From Alphaproteobacteria bacterium (GTDB lineage Bacteria; Pseudomonadota; Alphaproteobacteria; Caulobacterales; Maricaulaceae), in the NCBI GenBank assembly GCA_016124675.1, contig WGNG01000004.1, positions 1 through 64,000 on the forward strand: a DNA stretch of 64,000 nt, read 5' to 3'. The position numbers and the translations under genes were made by a program. The notes under the pieces were generated by a model, which did no database searches, was not told the DNA's origin, and worked only from the letters and a program-made list of their open reading frames with translations. This document shows, one piece after another, positions 36,021 through 45,840 of the stretch. Positions within the stretch are counted from its first letter, which is position 1; every line of letters begins with the position of its first letter.

Positions 36021-38483
36021 GTGAGAAAACAGATTTTGTTGACCACGGCCGCCGCCATCGCCGTGACCAGCCTGGCGGCCATACCTGCCGCCCTAGCCCA
36101 GGAAGAGGGCGCCCAGGCGCCGTCGCGCGACATCATCACCGTGACCGCGCGCCGCCGCGAGGAAACCATTCTGGACGCGCCGGTCGCCGTGACCGCGTTC
36201 GGCGAGGAAGATATCCTCGATCTCGGCCTTCAATCGGTTGATGACGTGGCGCGCTTCACGCCGGGTCTGTCCTTCTCGGCCGCATTCGGGCGCACCTCCG
36301 AACGTCCGGTGATCCGGGGCCAGGCGAACGTGCTCGCCGGGGTTCAGTTCGGTGTCGAGTCCGGCACCGCCTACTTCATTGATGGCGTCTATTATCCCGG
36401 CTCCATCCAGAACCTCGACACCAATGATCTGGCCCGGGTCGAAGTGATCCGCGGCCCGCAGAGCGCGCTCTACGGGCGCAACACCTATGCCGGCGCGATC
36501 AATTTTGTGACGCGCGGCGCGACGGATACGTTCGAAGGCCAGGCGCGGGCGCGCGGCGGCAGCCATGGCGAATACGAAATCGCCGGCGGCATTTCCGGCC
36601 CGATCGGCGACCGGGCGGGCTTCCGCCTGTCGGTGCGTGATTACAACTATGACGGCGAGTTCACCAACCAGGTGACCGGCCAGACAGTGGGCTCGCAGTC
36701 CACCACATCGGTCTCCGGCGTGCTGGACTTCAATCCGAACGACAATATCGATTTCCGCGTCCGGGCGCAGTATTCGGACTCGGTCGATGGCACGCTGCCG
36801 CTCTTCCTGCAGCCGGCCGCCAGCAATAACTGCTCGCCGGGCTATCGCTCGCTGAACTACTGGTCTCGCTCGGGCAGCACCAACAACAACCAGTATTTCT
36901 GCGGCGTCATCCGCCCGGCGCCGGTGGCCCTGAACACGGGTCCCGCCATCGCGGGCCAGCCCGCCATCGTGCCGGGCGTGCCGGCGAATGCGCTCAACCC
37001 CTTCCTGCCCTTCCAGCTTTACTCCACGGCGGACGGCACGGCGTTCGATGGCGTCACCAATGAGACGACACTGCTGTCGGGCATCATGAACTACGATATT
37101 GACGGCTCGGGCTATGTCCTCACGGTGTCGGCTGCCTATCGTGACGAGGAGCGCCGGTTCGGGTCGGACTCCGATCACAGCTCGATCAATTTCGTGCTGC
37201 AACCGGCCGGCATGGCCAATACGGGCGCCTTCTTTGCCAACACGACCCGCGCCGAGGTCTCGGACGTCTCGTTCGAAGCACGCCTGGCGTCGCCGGTAGA
37301 CCGGCGTCTGCGCTGGATGGTCGGCGCATATTACTATGACCAGACCAGTGATCAGTTCTCGATCACCTTCTCCAATCCGGCCGGCAACCCGTCCAGCGAG
37401 CTGACGACGACGAACGAGGCGCTGTTCGCCCTGGTTGAATACGACCTCACCGACGCCCTGACGGTGACCCTGGAAGGCCGGTATGCAGAAGAAGAGAAGA
37501 CCACGCTCGACGCCATCGGGACGGCCACGCCGTTCAACCGCTCTGACACGTTCACCAATTTCACGCCGCGCCTGACGATCAACTGGTCGGTCAATCCGGA
37601 AACCACGGTGTTTGCGGTCTACGCCCAGGGCGTGAAGCCGGGCGGCCAGAACGGGGCGATCGGGCAGACCACCGGCAACCCGACCTATGATCAGGAAACG
37701 TCTGTGAATTTCGAGGTCGGCGTGAAGCGGTCGCTGTTCGCCGGCGCGGGCTATTTCGCTGCGTCCGCCTTCTATATCGATGCGACGGATGTTCAGCTGA
37801 CCACAGCGGTCTCCAACCCGTCCGGGGCGATCAACTCGGTGGCCACCAACCAGGGCGCGGCGGAAATCCTCGGCCTCGAACTGGAATACCGCCAGCAACT
37901 CAACGACATCCTGTCGGTCGGCGCGACCTATGCCTGGACCCGGCCTGAATTCACCGAAGGGTGCGACGACGCCCAGTGGGAGCTGACCTCTGGCGGCGGC
38001 GTGATCGCGGGTAACGCGACGGCGCCGGGCACCGGAACCTCCTTCTTCGGCCAGACGGGCAATTGCTCCATCGCGGGCAACCGCATTCCGCTGACCTCGG
38101 AGCATCAGCTGTCGGTCAATGGCGAGCTGCGCGCGCCCCTGGGCCAGAACGGAAGCCTGGAATGGTTCGCCCGCGCCGACTACACGTATGAATCGTCCAA
38201 GTACGTGCAGGTGCACAATCTGGCGGAGACGGGCTCGGCGTCGATTCTGGGCGCCCAGCTGGGGATCGAAAGCGGCAACTGGACGCTGCTCGCCTATGGC
38301 CGCAACATTCTCGATGAAGATTCCATCGTGATGGCGACCCGCTGGCTTCAGACCCCGTATCTGAGCACCGGCTTCTCGCCGAACACCGCGCCGGTGAATG
38401 CTGCGCGCGGCGCGCCGCGGGCCTTCTTCGGCACGCTGCGCCGGGGCGCCAGCTACGGCGTGGAGGCCCGCTACCGCTTCTAG
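36021..38483 (+). CDS. TonB-dependent outer-membrane receptor of the DUF1838/CpcT unit
   Basis: An 820-residue receptor starting at GTG 36021, supported by AAGGGGAG eleven bases upstream. Signal peptide ends near PAALAQ; TonB-box-like DIITVTARRRE; plug with VIRGQANVLAGVQFG and VIRGPQSALYGRNTYAGAINF; 22-strand barrel ending VEARYRF. The plug resembles receptors of sphingomonads and caulobacters that take up plant or aromatic compounds. Its operator matches that of the DUF1838 gene upstream, and the CpcT-like gene follows 95 bases downstream after a terminator. The ligand is unknown. Confidence 0.93.
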   Translation: MRKQILLTTAAAIAVTSLAAIPAALAQEEGAQAPSRDIITVTARRREETILDAPVAVTAFGEEDILDLGLQSVDDVARFTPGLSFSAAFGRTSERPVIRGQANVLAGVQFGVESGTAYFIDGVYYPGSIQNLDTNDLARVEVIRGPQSALYGRNTYAGAINFVTRGATDTFEGQARARGGSHGEYEIAGGISGPIGDRAGFRLSVRDYNYDGEFTNQVTGQTVGSQSTTSVSGVLDFNPNDNIDFRVRAQYSDSVDGTLPLFLQPAASNNCSPGYRSLNYWSRSGSTNNNQYFCGVIRPAPVALNTGPAIAGQPAIVPGVPANALNPFLPFQLYSTADGTAFDGVTNETTLLSGIMNYDIDGSGYVLTVSAAYRDEERRFGSDSDHSSINFVLQPAGMANTGAFFANTTRAEVSDVSFEARLASPVDRRLRWMVGAYYYDQTSDQFSITFSNPAGNPSSELTTTNEALFALVEYDLTDALTVTLEGRYAEEEKTTLDAIGTATPFNRSDTFTNFTPRLTINWSVNPETTVFAVYAQGVKPGGQNGAIGQTTGNPTYDQETSVNFEVGVKRSLFAGAGYFAASAFYIDATDVQLTTAVSNPSGAINSVATNQGAAEILGLELEYRQQLNDILSVGATYAWTRPEFTEGCDDAQWELTSGGGVIAGNATAPGTGTSFFGQTGNCSIAGNRIPLTSEHQLSVNGELRAPLGQNGSLEWFARADYTYESSKYVQVHNLAETGSASILGAQLGIESGNWTLLAYGRNILDEDSIVMATRWLQTPYLSTGFSPNTAPVNAARGAPRAFFGTLRRGASYGVEARYRF

Positions 38484-38527
38484 GGCCGTCCGGCACGGAC
38501 CGTCCTTCAGGGGCAAGGGGTAAAGAG

Positions 38528-38560
38528 CGGCCGGACCTGTCACGGGTCCGGCCGTTTTTC
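38528..38560 (+). terminator. Rho-independent terminator of the receptor gene
   Basis: CGGCCGGACC (38528-38537) pairs perfectly with GGTCCGGCCG (38545-38554) around a seven-base loop and is followed by TTTTTC. The downstream CpcT-like gene begins 20 bases later, so it is either read through or has its own start signal. Confidence 0.88.
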
Positions 38561-38578
38561 TGACCGGGAGAGGGTGTG

Positions 38579-39619
38579 ATGAGGCTCAGGTTCAAGGCGT
38601 GCCTGCTGGCGGGTGCTCTCGCGGGCGCAGCGGGCGCCCCGGGTGCGGCCCAGACTGCGCCGGATGCTGTCATGACGCGCGATCTGGCTGATTTCCTCGA
38701 CTGGTTCGAGGGCCGGTTCGACAATGACCGTCAGGTCTTCTTCGCCGCTGATCTGGGGGTGCCTGAGGATGCCCGTCACGAGCGCATCCATTCGGTGTTC
38801 CGGCGCGTGGACCTTCCCGCTTTTGGGGAGCACGTGTTCTATGTCGAGCAATACTCGGGCGCGGACGCATCCAATATCTACCGCCAGCGCATCTATGTGT
38901 TCACCCCTGCGCCGGAGACCGGTGAAATCCGTCTTGACATTCATGCGCCGCGAGACCCGGCACGCCTTGCAGGTGCGCATCTCGACGCGGACTTGCTGGC
39001 GGGACTGACCCCGGCAGACGCCACCGCCTTTCCCCAATGTGCGGTGTACTGGCGGCGACAGGAAAACCAGTTCATCGGCGCCACCCGGCGCGGCGAATGC
39101 CGGGTGGTCAGCCAGCGCAGCGGCCAGACGCTGCTCATCGAGGATGACCTGGTGCTGACGCCCGACGCTCTCTGGATCCGCGACCGCGCCGAGACGGAGG
39201 ACGGAACCTATGTGTACGGCAATCGCGCCGGCATCGCCCACCAGCTGCGCCGGGCGCGGCCGTTCCTGTGCTGGGTGGCCGTTCTGCGCGGGGTGAGCCA
39301 TGGCGAGAGCGGGGAAGGCGTGCCGTCTGATCGCTGGGATTTCCGCCGCGATGTGTTCATCCATGATCAGGGCGGGCGCGCGGTGATCGAATCCGGCGAA
39401 ACGCCCCCGCGCCGGGTAGAGCTGCGCCTGCGCGATGTGGACTGGCCGGACGGGGCGCGCCGGGGCTCGCTGACGCTCTATGTGCACGAGGCCGGTGCGG
39501 ATCGCGCTGTGTCCTACGCCTGGGGCGAGGCGGGCGCAGAGCGCATCGGGATCAATCTGCGCTGGATGCAGGCGAGCTGCACCCATGCGCCCGGCGTCTG
39601 GGGTTCAGGTCAGCCCTGA
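38579..39619 (+). CDS. Exported CpcT/CpeT-family protein
   Basis: A 346-residue protein with a signal peptide (cleaved near GAAQTA) and a CpcT/CpeT-type domain: [20 protein letters not shown] near residue 40, then [41 protein letters not shown] and [15 protein letters not shown]. In cyanobacteria this family attaches bilin chromophores to phycobiliproteins; here there are no phycobilisomes, and the protein is exported, so the role must differ. About 100 extra C-terminal residues follow the core. GGGAGAGGG precedes the ATG at 38579. It overlaps the end of aroC by 10 bases. Confidence 0.82.
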   Translation: MRLRFKACLLAGALAGAAGAPGAAQTAPDAVMTRDLADFLDWFEGRFDNDRQVFFAADLGVPEDARHERIHSVFRRVDLPAFGEHVFYVEQYSGADASNIYRQRIYVFTPAPETGEIRLDIHAPRDPARLAGAHLDADLLAGLTPADATAFPQCAVYWRRQENQFIGATRRGECRVVSQRSGQTLLIEDDLVLTPDALWIRDRAETEDGTYVYGNRAGIAHQLRRARPFLCWVAVLRGVSHGESGEGVPSDRWDFRRDVFIHDQGGRAVIESGETPPRRVELRLRDVDWPDGARRGSLTLYVHEAGADRAVSYAWGEAGAERIGINLRWMQASCTHAPGVWGSGQP

Positions 39620-40701
39620 CAGGCCTGCGCGCGCAGCTTGTGATCGGCGAGGACCAGGGCGGCCATGGCCTCGGCGACAGGAACGGCGCGAATGCCCACG
39701 CACGGGTCGTGACGGCCCTTGGTGGCGATGGTGGTTTCCTCCAGCGATCTTGTCAGCGTGCGCCGCTCGATCCGGATGGAGCTGGTCGGCTTGATCGCCA
39801 CGCGGATCACCAGGTCCTGGCCTGTGGAAATGCCGCCCAGCACCCCGCCATTGAAATTGGTGGTGAAGACAGGCTGGCCGTCCGGCCCGAGGCGCATCTC
39901 GTCAGCGGCGTCCTCACCGCGCAGGCCGGCCGCCGCCATGCCGGCGCCGATCTCCACGCCCTTGGCGGCGTTGATCGACATCATGGCGCCCGCGAGATCC
40001 TGGTCGAGCTTGCCATAGACCGGCGCGCCCCAGCCGGCGGGAACGCCGCTGACGATGACTTCCACCAGTGCGCCTACAGAACTGCCTGCGCGGCGCACGG
40101 CGTCCATGTCGTCCGCCCACGCGGCGGCTGTCGTGGCGTCGGGGCAGAAGAAATCATTGCGCGCGATCTCGTCCCAGTCCCAGCGGGAGCGGTCGATGGC
40201 GCGCGGGCCGATCTGCACCAGCGCGCCGCGAATGGTCACGCCTTCGCCCAGCACCTTGCGGGCGACCGCGCCGCCCGCCACCCGCGCCGCCGTCTCGCGC
40301 GCTGACGACCGCCCTCCGCCGCGATAATCGCGCACGCCGTATTTGACGTCATAGGTGTAGTCGGCGTGGCCCGGCCGCCAGGCGTCGCGAATGTCGGAAT
40401 AATCCTTCGAGCGCTGGTCCACATTCTCGATCTGAAGCGCGATGGGCGCGCCGGTGGTCAGCTGGGCCGCCATGCGCTCGTCCTGGAAGACGCCGGACAG
40501 AATGCGCACCTGATCGGGTTCGCGGCGCTGGGTGACGTGGCGCGACTGGCCGGGCGCGCGCTTGTCGAGCCAGGGCTGGATGTCGGCCTCGGTGAGCGCA
40601 ATCCCCGCCGGACACCCGTCCACCACGCAGCCCAGAGCCGGCCCATGGCTCTCGCCCCAGGTGGTGATGCGGAAGAGATGACCGAAGCTGTTGTGGGACA
40701 T
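39610..40701 (-). CDS. aroC: Chorismate synthase
   Basis: Converts 5-enolpyruvylshikimate-3-phosphate to chorismate, last step of the shikimate pathway, using reduced FMN. The 363-residue protein has the family signatures [18 protein letters not shown] (residues about 16-33), [19 protein letters not shown] and the C-terminal [17 protein letters not shown]. The ATG at 40701 ([10 protein letters not shown]) matches the family N-terminus exactly; longer frames upstream run into the J-domain gene. It is downstream of that gene on the same strand. Confidence 0.97.
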   Translation of the reverse strand: MSHNSFGHLFRITTWGESHGPALGCVVDGCPAGIALTEADIQPWLDKRAPGQSRHVTQRREPDQVRILSGVFQDERMAAQLTTGAPIALQIENVDQRSKDYSDIRDAWRPGHADYTYDVKYGVRDYRGGGRSSARETAARVAGGAVARKVLGEGVTIRGALVQIGPRAIDRSRWDWDEIARNDFFCPDATTAAAWADDMDAVRRAGSSVGALVEVIVSGVPAGWGAPVYGKLDQDLAGAMMSINAAKGVEIGAGMAAAGLRGEDAADEMRLGPDGQPVFTTNFNGGVLGGISTGQDLVIRVAIKPTSSIRIERRTLTRSLEETTIATKGRHDPCVGIRAVPVAEAMAALVLADHKLRAQACQG

Positions 40702-40762
40702 GGGGCGTGACTCAGATTGAGGAGGGCGCAGAGGTTCACCATAAGCACGCCTTGTGCAGGCG

Positions 40763-41305
40763 TCACGCCGCCCCGGTGCGCGCCCAGCGGGCGAGGCGGG
40801 CGGAGGGCGAGGCTCTGACATAGCGGTCGCAGAAGGCGCGCAGGACGCTCGCGGCGTCGTCAGCGAGGTCCAGGGCTTCGGCGCAGGCGTCGATGTCAGC
40901 ACCGCCGGCCGGCGTGGCGCCCGCAGCGGCGTCAGCGTCGACCTGGAGGAGGATGCGCCAGCCCGGATCGCCGATCGGGGTGAGCACCATGCCGCTACTC
41001 GCGCCGGCGGGCAGGCGCACGAGCACTTCGCGCTGGTCGATGCGCACGGTGCGCACGCCGCCCCGGCGCGCCAGATCGGGGGAAACGACAAGCTCATGCC
41101 GGCGCGGGGCGTGCTGGCGCAGCGTGTCATAGGCGCCCAGCAGGCCTTGCAGGCGCGCGAGCGTCTCCGGCGTGGGCGCAGCGGTGTCAGGGTGAACGGT
41201 CTTTACAAGCGCACGGAAACGGGCGCGGACTTCATGGAAGTCGGCGCCGTCGGAGAGGTCGAGCAGTTGATAGGCGGCCTCAACGGCCGGGCGGGTCGCG
41301 ATCAT
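40763..41305 (-). CDS. J-domain (DnaJ-like) protein
   Basis: A 180-residue protein whose first 70 residues form a J-domain: [37 protein letters not shown], with the HPD triad (in VHPDT) needed to stimulate Hsp70 ATPase. The rest, about 110 residues, has a small beta-rich region ([22 protein letters not shown]) like the DnaJ substrate-binding domain, but there is no zinc region. A J-domain gene divergent from pdxH is a common arrangement in alphaproteobacteria. Confidence 0.88.
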   Translation of the reverse strand: MIATRPAVEAAYQLLDLSDGADFHEVRARFRALVKTVHPDTAAPTPETLARLQGLLGAYDTLRQHAPRRHELVVSPDLARRGGVRTVRIDQREVLVRLPAGASSGMVLTPIGDPGWRILLQVDADAAAGATPAGGADIDACAEALDLADDAASVLRAFCDRYVRASPSARLARWARTGAA

Positions 41306-41396
41306 CGGCGCACGCTAGCGCCCGACTGGTTGTCAAACGGTTGACCGCATGCCCCCGTGCGCTAAGTCAGCGGCGTGCAGCACACTAGGAGCGCCC

Positions 41397-42065
41397 ATGA
41401 GCGGCCGCGACGCCATCCCGCCCAGTCCGAGCGACGCCGACTACGCCCGCGAGGCCGAGGCGGCGCCCGAGGACATTTTCACGCGCGAGGACCCGGTGGC
41501 GCTGTTCGGCGACTGGCTGGCCCAGGCGCGCAAGAGCGAGCCCAACGATCCCAACGCCATGGCGCTGGGCACGGCGGATGCGGACGGCCTGCCGGACGTG
41601 CGCATGGTGCTTTTGAAGGATGTCGATGCGCGCGGCTTTACGTTCTACACAAACACCCAAAGCGCCAAGGGGCTGCAGCTGGAGGCCAATCCCAAGGCGG
41701 CGCTGTGCTTTCACTGGAAATCCCTGCGCCGCCAGGTGCGGGTGCGCGGCGCGGTGGAGCGCGTCAGCGACGCCGAGGCCGACGCCTACTTCGCCAGCCG
41801 GGCGCGCGACAGCCGCATCGGCGCGTGGGCGAGCCAGCAATCGCGCCCGCTGGAAAGCCGGTTTGCGCTGGAGAAGGCGGTCGCGTCCCATGCGGCGAAA
41901 TTCCATATCGGCGTGATTCCGAGGCCGGACTTCTGGACCGGCTATCGTGTGGTCCCCGTGCGCATCGAATTCTGGCGCGACCGCGCCTTCCGCCTGCATG
42001 ACCGGATGGTGTTCGAGCGTGACCGTGAGGACACGCTGTGGAAAGTCTCGCGCCTCTACCCATGA
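41397..42065 (+). CDS. pdxH: Pyridoxamine 5'-phosphate oxidase
   Basis: Oxidises pyridoxine or pyridoxamine phosphate to pyridoxal 5'-phosphate with FMN and oxygen. The 222-residue protein has the FMN-binding [18 protein letters not shown] (near residue 65), the QSRPLESR segment and the C-terminal [11 protein letters not shown] with RLYP at the very end, as in the family. The ATG at 41397 follows AGGAG. It is divergent from the J-domain gene. Confidence 0.96.
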   Translation: MSGRDAIPPSPSDADYAREAEAAPEDIFTREDPVALFGDWLAQARKSEPNDPNAMALGTADADGLPDVRMVLLKDVDARGFTFYTNTQSAKGLQLEANPKAALCFHWKSLRRQVRVRGAVERVSDAEADAYFASRARDSRIGAWASQQSRPLESRFALEKAVASHAAKFHIGVIPRPDFWTGYRVVPVRIEFWRDRAFRLHDRMVFERDREDTLWKVSRLYP

Positions 42066-42127
42066 TTTGATGTATACGCAGGCATGTATGCAGTATAATG
42101 CCCCGGGCGGATCAGGGGGCGATCACC

Positions 42128-43084
42128 ATGATGTCTGTTTTGCGAATGGTACGGCATATCATTGTCGGGCTGGCGGCGACCGCGGCCATTGTAACGCCGC
42201 TCTGGTTCGTCATTGCCGCATTCGGGGGCAAGTTCGGCTTCTGGGAGCCGATTGACGGATTTCGTCATGTGCTGGGGCTGGCCGGCCTGAACGCGCTCAG
42301 CTGGCTGGGCCTGCCGGGGGGATTTGGCCGCGGGTTCATCCTGCCGCTGACAGCCGGGCTCGGCGTGGCCGCGCTGATTGTCGCCATCGGTTTCCGCCTC
42401 ATCTTCGGGCGCGCCAATGCGCCCGGCGCCGGAGGGTATATTGCGGGCGTCGCCGCGCTGATCGTCGGCGCTGCGCCCCTGGCGCTGGTCGCCAGCGCCG
42501 CCGGGGACCGCGCGGCCATTCCGCCCATCCATGACATCACGACGGACTTCGACAATCCCCCGCAATTCACCGGATCGCTGATCGAGCGGCGCGGTCCCGA
42601 CGCCAATCCGGTTGACTATCACGCCAAGACCGATCCGCGTTCGCAGCGCCCGCTGCCGCAGGTCCAGGCCGAAGCCTATCCCGGCATTGCGCCGCTGATC
42701 ACCACCGCCGAGCCGGCGCTGGCCTACCGGGCCGCCCATGCCACGGCGCGTGATCTGGGCTGGCGGATATCCACTGCGTCCGAAAGCGCGATGATGTTTG
42801 AAGCCCAGGACGTGAGCTTCTGGTTCGGCTTCATCGATGATGTGGTGGTGCGCGTCACCGCGCTTGAGGGCGGCGGATCGCGCGTCGATGCGCGTTCGGT
42901 ATCCCGCGTCGGCATGTCCGATCTGGGCGCAAACGCGGCGCGGCTGGAGACGTTTTTCACCGCGCTGGAGACAAGCCTGGGCGATTTCGGTACATCGGCG
43001 CCGCAAGCCGCCCCCGAGGCCGGGACCGAGGCAGCTCCCGAGGCGGGATCCGGGCCGGAGCCCGATGCCGGCGGCGCCGGCTGA
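42128..43084 (+). CDS. Membrane protein with a DUF1499 domain
   Basis: A 318-residue protein. Three or four membrane helices fill residues about 10-140 (IIVGLAATAAIVTPLWFVIA, PLTAGLGVAALIVAIGFRL, GYIAGVAALIVGAAPLALVA), followed by a DUF1499 domain in residues about 145-285 (HDITTDFDNPPQFT, WRISTASESAMMFEAQD, SRVGMSDLGANAARLETF) and an alanine/proline/glutamate-rich tail. DUF1499 is of unknown function, often next to envelope genes. Adjacent methionine codons at 42128 and 42131 both could start it. It is followed 105 bases later by a MurD-type ligase. Confidence 0.85.
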   Translation: MMSVLRMVRHIIVGLAATAAIVTPLWFVIAAFGGKFGFWEPIDGFRHVLGLAGLNALSWLGLPGGFGRGFILPLTAGLGVAALIVAIGFRLIFGRANAPGAGGYIAGVAALIVGAAPLALVASAAGDRAAIPPIHDITTDFDNPPQFTGSLIERRGPDANPVDYHAKTDPRSQRPLPQVQAEAYPGIAPLITTAEPALAYRAAHATARDLGWRISTASESAMMFEAQDVSFWFGFIDDVVVRVTALEGGGSRVDARSVSRVGMSDLGANAARLETFFTALETSLGDFGTSAPQAAPEAGTEAAPEAGSGPEPDAGGAG

Positions 43085-43189
43085 CGATCCCTGACGGCGT
43101 CCGCCGGCGACGCTGACCCGCGCGGCTCGCTTGCGCGCGGGCGCGAAACACGATTTTCCTTGGTGCTCGCTGATACGGGATTGTCGCGC

Positions 43190-44518
43190 ATGCGGGCAGG
43201 GCGGTTTTGCGATTACGACACGCTCCTGGTCTGGGGCTATGGCAAGGAGGGGCGCGCAGTGCTGTCGCTGGCGCGCGCCGAGGCGCCGCGGATAAACATG
43301 GCGGTCGTCGACCGCGCGGTCCCGGATGATCTGCCCGAAGGCGTGGCGCATCTGGACGAGGACGCGCTCGAAGCAGCGGTGCGCGCAGGCGGGCGGGTGC
43401 TGATCGTGAAAAGCCCGGGCGTCTCGCTCTATGATGCCCGCCTGTCGGACGCCTTGCGGGCCGGCGCGCAGCTGACCAGCCAGACCAATCTGTGGTTCGA
43501 GCGCAAGCCGGCCGCCCAGCGCGTCATTGGCGTCACCGGCACCAAGGGCAAGTCCACGAGCTCGGCGCTGCTGCATCACATGCTGCGCGCGCTGGGCGAG
43601 GACGCGGTGCTGGCGGGCAATATCGGCGAGCCGGTGATCGAAACCCCGGCGAGCGCGTCGATAGTGGTGGCCGAGCTCTCCAGCTATCAGTGCGCCGACC
43701 TGGTGCACGGGCCGGACTATGGCGTCATCATCAATCTGATGCGTGAACACATTCCCTGGCACCGCTCGCTGGAGGCGTATCAGCGCGACAAGGCGCGCCT
43801 CGCCAGCCTTGATCCCAATACGCGCGCCGTGCTGAACGCCGGCGACGCCAATCTCGCCAGTGTGTTCGCCAACCGCCCCAATACGCTTTGGTACAACACG
43901 CCGGGCGGCTTCCATGCGCCGGGCGGGGTGGTGCATCGCGGCGGCGAGGTCTGGGGGCCGATCCCCAGCGTGCCGGGGCCGCACAATGCGCTCAACGCCT
44001 GCGCCGGGCTGACGGTGATCGCGGATATGGGCCTGGATGCGCGCGCGGCGTTCGACAGCCTGTCCGGTTTCCATGGCCTGCCCCACCGGCTGCAGACCGT
44101 GGCGGTGAAGGGGGAGGTGCGGTTTGTCGACGATTCGCTCGCCACGACGCCCGAAGCCCTGTTGCTGGCGCTGGAGGCGTTCCCGGGAGAGGACGTGGCG
44201 CTGATCCTGGGCGGGGAGGAGCGCGAGCAGGACTATGATGGCCTCGCCGCTTCGCTGGAGCGCCATGAGCGCATCCGCGCCATCATCACGATCCCGGAAA
44301 ACGGCCCGCGCATTGGCGCGGCGCTGGCGGGCGGGCGCCACGCTGCGGTGTGGGCCCATGAGACCGATTTCGATAGGGCCGTGGCGCGCGCCGCCGGCGC
44401 GCTCACCAAAGGCGTGGTGCTGCTCTCGCCGGCTGCGCCGCGCGGGCGCCAGTTCACGGTGTTCGGCGCACGCGGACGCGCGTTCGCGGCGGCGGCGCAG
44501 GCGCTTCCCGAGGCTTAA
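43190..44518 (+). CDS. MurD-family UDP-N-acetylmuramoyl-L-alanine-glutamate ligase (divergent)
   Basis: A 442-residue ATP-dependent Mur ligase. It has the N-terminal UDP-substrate domain (LLVWGYGKEGRAVLSL), the ATP loop VIGVTGTKGKSTSSALLHHML (split by position 120-140), the central SSYQCADL and the C-terminal ligase domain (FVDDSLATTPEALLLALEAF, LILGGEEREQDY). It departs from standard MurD and looks closer to the MurD2 type, which in some bacteria adds L-glutamate and works with the epimerase MurL; no murL is visible here. ATG 43190 is chosen, with GTG 43163 possible. It is outside any dcw cluster. Confidence 0.82.
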   Translation: MRAGRFCDYDTLLVWGYGKEGRAVLSLARAEAPRINMAVVDRAVPDDLPEGVAHLDEDALEAAVRAGGRVLIVKSPGVSLYDARLSDALRAGAQLTSQTNLWFERKPAAQRVIGVTGTKGKSTSSALLHHMLRALGEDAVLAGNIGEPVIETPASASIVVAELSSYQCADLVHGPDYGVIINLMREHIPWHRSLEAYQRDKARLASLDPNTRAVLNAGDANLASVFANRPNTLWYNTPGGFHAPGGVVHRGGEVWGPIPSVPGPHNALNACAGLTVIADMGLDARAAFDSLSGFHGLPHRLQTVAVKGEVRFVDDSLATTPEALLLALEAFPGEDVALILGGEEREQDYDGLAASLERHERIRAIITIPENGPRIGAALAGGRHAAVWAHETDFDRAVARAAGALTKGVVLLSPAAPRGRQFTVFGARGRAFAAAAQALPEA

Positions 44519-45744
44519 TCGCTGAGCATGTCCGGCGTCACGGGCTTTGTCCGGTCCAGATCGCGCGCGCGGTCGGGCAGGGCGTATTTCAGGCCCGAGC
44601 CGCAATTGAACAGCAGGCAGCACGCATCGGCCTCGATCAGCCCGGCGGCGCGGGCGTTTCGCGCCGCGGCCAGCGTGGCCGCGCCTTCCGGGCAGAGCAA
44701 TAGCCCGTCAGCCCGGCCGCACAGGGCGCGCGCCTCTTCGATCTCGGCCTCGCTCACCGCCAGAGCCGCCCCGCCACTGGCGCGCACGGCGCGCAGGATC
44801 AGGAAATCGCCAATGGCCTTGGGCACGCGGATGCCCGCGGCGCTGGTCGCCGCATTGAGCCATTCGGGCGCGTGTTCCTCGCCCGCCTCGAAGGCCTTGA
44901 CGATGGGCGCGCAGCCATCGGCCTGGACGGCAAACATTTTCGGGCGCTGCGAGCCGATCCAGCCCAGCGCCTCCATCTCGTCGAAGGCCTTCCACATGCC
45001 GATCAGGCCGGTGCCGCCGCCGGTGGGGTAGAAGATCGCGTCGGGCAGGGTCCAGCCCAGCTGCCAGGCGAGCTCGATCCCCATCGTCTTCTTGCCCTCG
45101 ATCCGGTAGGGCTCCTTCAGGGTCGACACGTCAAACCAGCCCATCTCGTCCTTGAGGGCGCCCACCAGCGCCCCGCACTGATGGATCAGGCCGTTGACGC
45201 GAAAGACATGCCCGCCCTGGGCGGCGATCTCGCGCAGATTCACTTCGGGCGTGTCTGCCGGGCAGAAGGACCAGGTCTCCATCCCCGCCCGCGCGCCATA
45301 GGCAGACAGGGCCGCGCCGGCATTGCCATTGGTGGGCATGGCCATGGCCTTGATCCCGAAGCTGCGCGCCATGGACACGGCCAGCGCCAGCCCGCGCGCC
45401 TTGAAACTGCCGGTGGGCAGGCGGCCCTCATCCTTGACGAGAAGCGGGCCTGAGAGACCGATCGCCCGCGCCGTGGCGGGTGTGTCGATCAGCGGCGTGT
45501 CCACTTCGCCCAGGCTCGTGACATGGGCGTCATCGGCCACGGGCAACAGCTCGCGCCATTTCCAGAAGCCGGGATGGGTGTGGCCGGGACGCGCGGCGAT
45601 GGCGTCGCGGTCGGCGGTGCGCGCCAGCGCCGCCAGATCATAGCGCGCCAGCAGCGGCCAGCCCGCGGGCGACAGGTTATGGGCCACGTCGGCGGACACG
45701 CGCGCGCCGGTCATGGAACACTCAAGATGGGTGAAAGGGCTCAT
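44515..45744 (-). CDS. Threonine synthase-like PLP-dependent enzyme
   Basis: A 409-residue fold type II PLP enzyme. The PLP lysine lies in LPTGSFKARGLALA (near residue 118), followed by AMPTNGNAGAALSAYG and a glycine-rich phosphate site GGGTGLIGMWKAF. This matches the threonine synthase/ThrC family of the shorter, plant-like kind, which makes threonine from O-phosphohomoserine. Without the rest of the thr genes it could also be a related dehydratase or synthase. Its 3-prime end overlaps the MurD-like gene by four bases, tail to tail. Confidence 0.88.
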   Translation of the reverse strand: MSPFTHLECSMTGARVSADVAHNLSPAGWPLLARYDLAALARTADRDAIAARPGHTHPGFWKWRELLPVADDAHVTSLGEVDTPLIDTPATARAIGLSGPLLVKDEGRLPTGSFKARGLALAVSMARSFGIKAMAMPTNGNAGAALSAYGARAGMETWSFCPADTPEVNLREIAAQGGHVFRVNGLIHQCGALVGALKDEMGWFDVSTLKEPYRIEGKKTMGIELAWQLGWTLPDAIFYPTGGGTGLIGMWKAFDEMEALGWIGSQRPKMFAVQADGCAPIVKAFEAGEEHAPEWLNAATSAAGIRVPKAIGDFLILRAVRASGGAALAVSEAEIEEARALCGRADGLLLCPEGAATLAAARNARAAGLIEADACCLLFNCGSGLKYALPDRARDLDRTKPVTPDMLSD

Positions 45745-45840
45745 GCGCGCTCCGGGCTGGCGGGACCGGGAGCGAGCCTATGACGCCACGCGTGCAAAGC
45801 AAGCGCCGGGGGCGGCGCCCGGCTGCCCTGTTGCGAGCGC

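Noticed and set aside
36093-38543. An 816-residue minus-strand frame
   Set aside because: It is antisense to the TonB-dependent receptor at 36021 and has no recognisable domain or start signal.
38579-39619. Phycobilisome or photosynthesis gene cluster suggested by the CpcT/CpeT-like protein
   Set aside because: No phycobiliprotein, bilin reductase or photosynthesis genes are present, and the protein is exported, so only the family fold is shared.
42056-44623. An 855-residue open frame on the minus strand
   Set aside because: It is antisense to the DUF1499 gene and the MurD-like gene, has the Arg/His/Gln-rich look of a GC-skew shadow frame, and has no ribosome site or family motif.
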